Source: Colivivens sp963645405
Lineage (GTDB): Bacteria > Bacteroidota > Bacteroidia > Bacteroidales > Bacteroidaceae
Direction of reading: 5' to 3'
NCBI GenBank assembly: GCA_963645405.1
Contig: CAVISR010000096.1
Coordinates: forward strand, 1-9,112
Length of the DNA stretch: 9,112 nt
How positions within the stretch are numbered: the stretch's first letter is position 1; the number at the start of each line of letters is the position of its first letter. The notes below the pieces were generated by a model. That model was given only the letters and a program-made list of their open reading frames with translations, searched no databases and was not told where the DNA came from. Made by a program: the position numbers and the translations under genes. Positions 6,839-9,112 of the stretch are shown piece by piece.

Positions 6839-6963
6839 ATTAATGGTCGTGTAATGACACCGTGAATCTTGTCATTAATTTTTCTTGAACATCAATGGTT
6901 CGTTAATGTGCCGCCAATCAATTCATTAATGAAAGATTAATGGATGATTAATGGAGATTAATG
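6839..6963 (+). repeat. Cluster of ATTAATG heptamers, four of them helically phased
   Basis: No gene is seen between 6768 and 7186, a 419-base gap that holds this cluster, two hairpin repeats and a promoter. ATTAATG occurs at 6839-6845, 6925-6931, 6936-6942, 6947-6953 and 6957-6963, in reverse at 6873-6879, and as GTTAATG at 6902-6908. The last four start 11, 11 and 10 bases apart, one DNA turn each, which puts them on the same face of the helix. This pattern suits a protein that binds cooperatively, or intrinsic curvature. Confidence 0.7.
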
Positions 6964-6982
6964 TTCCAAGTCGAGAGCGAGG

Positions 6983-7038
6983 AATAGGAGTCAGCGCTCT
7001 CCGGGTGCGTAGACGATAGCAATCGAACGTAAGTTCGC
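6983..7038 (+). repeat. Structured two-hairpin repeat, copy A (forward)
   Basis: It begins AATAGGAGTCA and is followed by hairpin 1, GCGCTC-TCC-GGGTGC (6994-7008), with two G-U pairs. After GTAGACGATA comes hairpin 2, AATCGAACGTAAGTTCGC (7021-7038), where CGAAC pairs with GTTCG. It belongs to the same family as copies at 7044, 8857 and, reversed, 8976 and 9092. Confidence 0.85.
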
Positions 7039-7043
7039 TGTGG

Positions 7044-7096
7044 TAGGAGTCAGCTTTCTACGAAAGCGTAGACGATGACACTCGAGTGTAGCCCGC
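7044..7096 (+). repeat. Structured two-hairpin repeat, copy B (forward)
   Basis: It begins TAGGAGTCA and is followed by hairpin 1, GCTTTC-TAC-GAAAGC (7053-7067), six perfect pairs that differ from the other copies on both arms. After GTAGACGATG comes hairpin 2 with the perfect palindrome ACACTCGAGTGT (7078-7089), then AGCCCGC. Copy B starts 59 bases after the matching point of copy A, so A and B form a head-to-tail tandem, ending just before the promoter of the ATPase gene. Confidence 0.85.
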
Positions 7097-7130
7097 CATA
7101 TAAGTCCGACCAAAATAATTCCGTGTAAAT

Positions 7131-7161
7131 TTTGCATTGTGAATACAAATCCGTAACTTTG
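7131..7161 (+). promoter_or_regulatory. Bacteroidota-type promoter of the ATPase/nuclease-like gene
   Basis: TTTG at 7131-7134 and TAACTTTG at 7154-7161 are 19 bases apart, the same spacing and -7 sequence as the haem operon promoter. The leader to the ATG at 7187 would be only about 20 nt. This makes the gene independent of the operon, from which a terminator also separates it. Confidence 0.85.
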
Positions 7162-7186
7162 CAAAGGAATCAAATACATTCGGCGT

Positions 7187-8779
7187 ATGAAATACCCAAT
7201 CGGCATACAGACATTCGAGAAAATCATCGAAGACGGCTTCGTCTATGTGGACAAGACAGACATGGTGTATTCCTTGGCTAACGAAGGGGGTAACATCTAT
7301 TTTCTTAGCCGTCCACGCAGGTTCGGCAAGAGTCTTCTCATCAGCACCCTCGAGAGCTATTTCCTTGGCAAGAAAGAACTCTTCAAAGGACTGAAGATTG
7401 AAAAGCTGGAAGCGGACTGGAAAGTCTATCCGGTGATTCGAATTGATTTCAACTGCGATAACTTCTCTCGTGCGGATGCATTGGAAGGGGCATTGAACTC
7501 TATTGTAACAACATTGGAGAGACAATACCATGTGGATGTGATAGACGGCACAAGTATCGGGCGACGGTTTCAGTATGTCATAGCCGAAATACACCGACAG
7601 ACTGGCATGCGCGTCGTTGTGCTTGTAGACGAATACGACAAGCCGTTGCTTGATGTAATGAATACACCTTGCCGAGTAAACACTAACGGAATGGAAGTAT
7701 CTCTCGAAGAGTACAACCGAGACATACTCAAGTCATTCTACTCCACCTTCAAGGCTGCCGATGCCGACCTGCGGTTCGTGTTCCTCACCGGTGTCACCAA
7801 GTTCTCGCAAGTGAGTGTATTCAGCGGGTTCAACCAACCCGACGACATCAGTCTGTCACCCCAATACGAAACGCTATGCGGCATCACCGAAGACGAGATG
7901 CTGGCAACCTTTTCCGAACCAATCGAAAAGATGTCGAAGTCGTATGGATGCGACTATAACGGAATGGTGGCAAAGCTGAAGAAGCAATACGACGGATACC
8001 ATTTCAGCAAGAATTTAACCGAAGTCTACAGTCCATTCAGCTTGCTCAATGCATTGAAAAAGAGCGACATGCAAAGCTATTGGTTTCAGACAGGCACACC
8101 CACGTATCTCATTCGGTTGATGGAGCATTTCAATGAGAACCTTGACGAAATTACAGGCAGATACTACTCCATGCAGGATTTTGCCGACTACAAAGCCGAT
8201 GTGGAACGCCCTCTGCCAATGATTTATCAGAGCGGTTATCTCACCATCAAAGACTACGACCCCGATGTACAGGAGTTTCTGCTCGACATCCCTAACAACG
8301 AAGTAAAGCAAGGATTTATCTCACTTCTTGCCAATAATTACTTCAAGACCACAGAACCGGCAGACTCCTGCATTCGGATTTTTGTCAAGGCATTGAAACG
8401 TGGCGACCTCGAGCAGTTCCGCCAAAGTCTCACATCCTTCCTCGCCAGCATCCCCTACTGCATGCGCCGCAAGGAAAACGAGCGCGAGCGTGAGCGCGAT
8501 TTCCACTACACGTTCTATCTCATACTTCGTCTCATGAGCGTCTACATGGTCTACACCGAGAAACAATCAAGCCAAGGCAGAGCCGACTGCATCATCGAGA
8601 CTGACAACTTTGTCTACATCTTCGAGTTCAAGCTCAACGGCACAGCCGACGAAGCACTTCAGCAAATAGAAGACCGGGGCTATGCCCTACCCTACGCCAG
8701 CGACCCACGCACCGTCTGCAAAATCGGTTGCAGCTTCTCATCCGAGACCGGCACCATCGAAGACTGGAAAACGTGTTAG
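7187..8779 (+). CDS. AAA-ATPase-like protein with C-terminal PD-(D/E)XK nuclease-like domain
   Basis: A 530-residue, full-length member of the large Bacteroidota family that joins an AAA-ATPase-like domain (formerly DUF1703 proteins) to a PD-(D/E)XK nuclease-like domain. The N-terminus (YPIGIQTFEKIIEDGFVYVD) is typical. The P-loop RPRRFGKS (42-49) lacks the first Gly of a classical Walker A, as is normal for this family. Walker B is VVVLVDEYDK (143-152), with D148 and E149. A conserved segment, FVFLTGVTKFSQVSVFSGFN, spans 197-216. The C-terminal nuclease-like motif is GRAD (464-467), then EFK (480-482) and a Gln/Tyr helix near 492-499, so the Asp, Glu and Lys expected for catalysis are all present. 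The biological role of the family is not established; it occurs in many copies per genome, and defence, DNA processing or mobility have been considered. No transposase or partner gene is visible. It is flanked on both sides by related repeats, and its TAG stop lies inside a partial repeat copy. Confidence 0.9.
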   Translation: MKYPIGIQTFEKIIEDGFVYVDKTDMVYSLANEGGNIYFLSRPRRFGKSLLISTLESYFLGKKELFKGLKIEKLEADWKVYPVIRIDFNCDNFSRADALEGALNSIVTTLERQYHVDVIDGTSIGRRFQYVIAEIHRQTGMRVVVLVDEYDKPLLDVMNTPCRVNTNGMEVSLEEYNRDILKSFYSTFKAADADLRFVFLTGVTKFSQVSVFSGFNQPDDISLSPQYETLCGITEDEMLATFSEPIEKMSKSYGCDYNGMVAKLKKQYDGYHFSKNLTEVYSPFSLLNALKKSDMQSYWFQTGTPTYLIRLMEHFNENLDEITGRYYSMQDFADYKADVERPLPMIYQSGYLTIKDYDPDVQEFLLDIPNNEVKQGFISLLANNYFKTTEPADSCIRIFVKALKRGDLEQFRQSLTSFLASIPYCMRRKENERERERDFHYTFYLILRLMSVYMVYTEKQSSQGRADCIIETDNFVYIFEFKLNGTADEALQQIEDRGYALPYASDPRTVCKIGCSFSSETGTIEDWKTC

Positions 8780-8787
8780 GAGCCAGC
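8777..8787 (+). repeat. Partial hairpin-1 repeat copy containing the gene's stop codon
   Basis: TAGGAGCCAGC matches the left arm of copy C (8859-8869) exactly, and its first three bases are the TAG stop of the ATPase gene. The right arm is missing; AT-rich sequence follows. Confidence 0.6.
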
Positions 8788-8794
8788 AATAATA

Positions 8795-8838
8795 TTTTAG
8801 GTTTTAGGTTTTGTGTTTTAGGTTAGCCATCCGGATGG
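8795..8838 (+). repeat. TTTTAGG heptamer run plus CCATCCGGATGG palindrome
   Basis: Four head-to-tail heptamers (TTTTAGG, TTTTAGG, TTTTGTG, TTTTAGG at 8795-8822) are followed by TTAGCCATCCGGATGG (8823-8838), which contains the 12-bp palindrome CCATCCGGATGG (8827-8838). The same order, with two heptamers and one changed base in the hairpin, is found at 6784-6813 after the haem operon. This copy lacks the T-run, so it is not a standard forward terminator. Confidence 0.8.
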
Positions 8839-8856
8839 GAGCGTTGAAATTGCGCG

Positions 8857-8912
8857 AATAGGAGCCAGCGCTCTCCGAGCGCGTAGGCGGTTGCACTCGA
8901 GCGCAAGCCCGC
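8857..8912 (+). repeat. Structured two-hairpin repeat, copy C (forward)
   Basis: It begins AATAGGAGCCA. Hairpin 1 is GCGCTC-TCC-GAGCGC (8868-8882), six perfect pairs. After GTAGGCGGTT comes hairpin 2, CACTCGAGCGCAAGCCCGC (8894-8912). No gene is seen from 8780 to the window end at 9112; this 333-base stretch is almost entirely repeats. Confidence 0.85.
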
Positions 8913-8933
8913 AAATGTTTTACAGCCCACATT

Positions 8934-8976
8934 CCCGCGCACGCTTTAACGCTCTCGGAGAGAGCTAGCTCCTATT
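8934..8976 (-). repeat. Hairpin-1 repeat, copy D (reverse), first copy of a 43-bp perfect direct repeat
   Basis: On the minus strand it begins AATAGGAGCTA, followed by hairpin 1, GCTCTC-TCC-GAGAGC (plus-strand 8951-8965). It faces copy C, so 8857-8976 is a 120-bp segment bounded by imperfect inverted repeats of about 28 bp. All 43 bases recur unchanged at 9050-9092. Confidence 0.88.
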
Positions 8977-8979
8977 TCG

Positions 8980-9028
8980 ATTGCGCTCGAGCGCAATTCG
9001 CAAATATCGTCGTTCGAGCGCAGCTCGC
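8980..9028. repeat. Two further hairpin-2 copies, including an 18-bp perfect palindrome
   Basis: ATTGCGCTCGAGCGCAAT (8980-8997) is an 18-bp perfect palindrome. The full hairpin-2 word follows as CGCTCGAGCGCAATTCGC (8984-9001), and a second copy, CGTTCGAGCGCAGCTCGC, lies at 9011-9028. Both share the TCGAGCGCA core with copy C and sit between reverse copies D and E. Confidence 0.82.
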
Positions 9029-9049
9029 TATTGTTTTACTACGCACAAG

Positions 9050-9092
9050 CCCGCGCACGCTTTAACGCTCTCGGAGAGAGCTAGCTCCTATT
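9050..9092 (-). repeat. Hairpin-1 repeat, copy E (reverse), second copy of the 43-bp direct repeat
   Basis: Identical over 43 bases to 8934-8976, starting 116 bases later. Hairpin 1 lies at 9067-9081 (GCTCTC, GGA, GAGAGC on the plus strand). GTTTTAC also precedes both copies (8917-8923 and 9033-9039), also 116 bases apart, so the whole 116-bp unit may be a duplication. The array probably continues beyond the window. Confidence 0.88.
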
Positions 9093-9112
9093 ACAATGCA
9101 CTCGACAACGCT

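Noticed and set aside
7187..8779. Transposase or IS element
   Set aside because: The P-loop, Walker B and PD-(D/E)XK motifs fit the AAA-ATPase-like/nuclease-like family; no DDE or HUH motif and no terminal inverted repeats fitting an IS were seen.
8795..8822. Telomere-like function for the TTTTAGG heptamers
   Set aside because: There are only four units, one degenerate, inside a bacterial locus; the shared module after the haem operon suggests a repeat element instead.
8827..8838. Intrinsic terminator for the ATPase gene
   Set aside because: The 12-bp palindrome is not followed by a T-run on either strand, so it was listed as a repeat only.
6983..9092. CRISPR array
   Set aside because: Repeats differ in sequence and orientation, spacing is irregular, no uniform spacers exist and no cas gene is seen.

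Overview
The window looks like chromosomal DNA from a Bacteroidota species, most likely order Bacteroidales and probably Prevotellaceae-like (the genus is inferred, not proven). Two promoters match the Bacteroidota consensus, TTTG-N19-TAnnTTTG. Start sites lack strong Shine-Dalgarno sequences, a lipoprotein has an acidic stretch after its lipobox, and every recognisable gene belongs to a family typical of this phylum.

Left edge (1-318): the last 17 codons of an upstream gene, a strong intrinsic terminator, a promoter, and a leader holding three degenerate 26-bp tandem repeats.

Region 319-6767 is one co-directional, tightly packed operon for haem/iron acquisition. It encodes a secreted protein with a duplicated calycin-like domain, an HmuY-family surface lipoprotein (hmuY), an HmuR-type TonB-dependent receptor (hmuR), an unrecognised membrane protein with about eight transmembrane segments, and a four-helix PepSY-type membrane protein. 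hmuY/hmuR overlap by ATGA and the membrane protein/PepSY gene by GTGA, which suggests translational coupling. The likely flow is haem capture at the cell surface (calycin-like protein, HmuY), import through HmuR, then handling or reduction at the inner membrane by the last two proteins. The His ligands known from Porphyromonas gingivalis are missing at the expected places in both HmuY and HmuR, and methionines are present instead, so this may be a Met-coordinating version of the Hmu pathway. None of hmuS, hmuT, hmuU or hmuV is seen. The operon ends at a hairpin with a T-run (6801-6821).

Region 6768-9112 differs in character. It holds one gene with its own promoter, a 530-residue AAA-ATPase-like/PD-(D/E)XK nuclease-like protein, placed between dense non-coding repeats. 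Upstream are helically phased ATTAATG words and two forward copies of a two-hairpin repeat. Downstream are one forward and two reverse copies of the first hairpin, with further copies of the second. The first hairpin shows compensatory base changes between copies, so its structure appears to be conserved. A second module, TTTTRSG heptamers followed by TTAGCCATSCGGATGG, also occurs on both sides of the gene. The gene's stop codon lies inside a partial repeat copy. This repeat-bracketed ATPase/nuclease gene, with the Met-type haem operon, is the most promising place for something undescribed.
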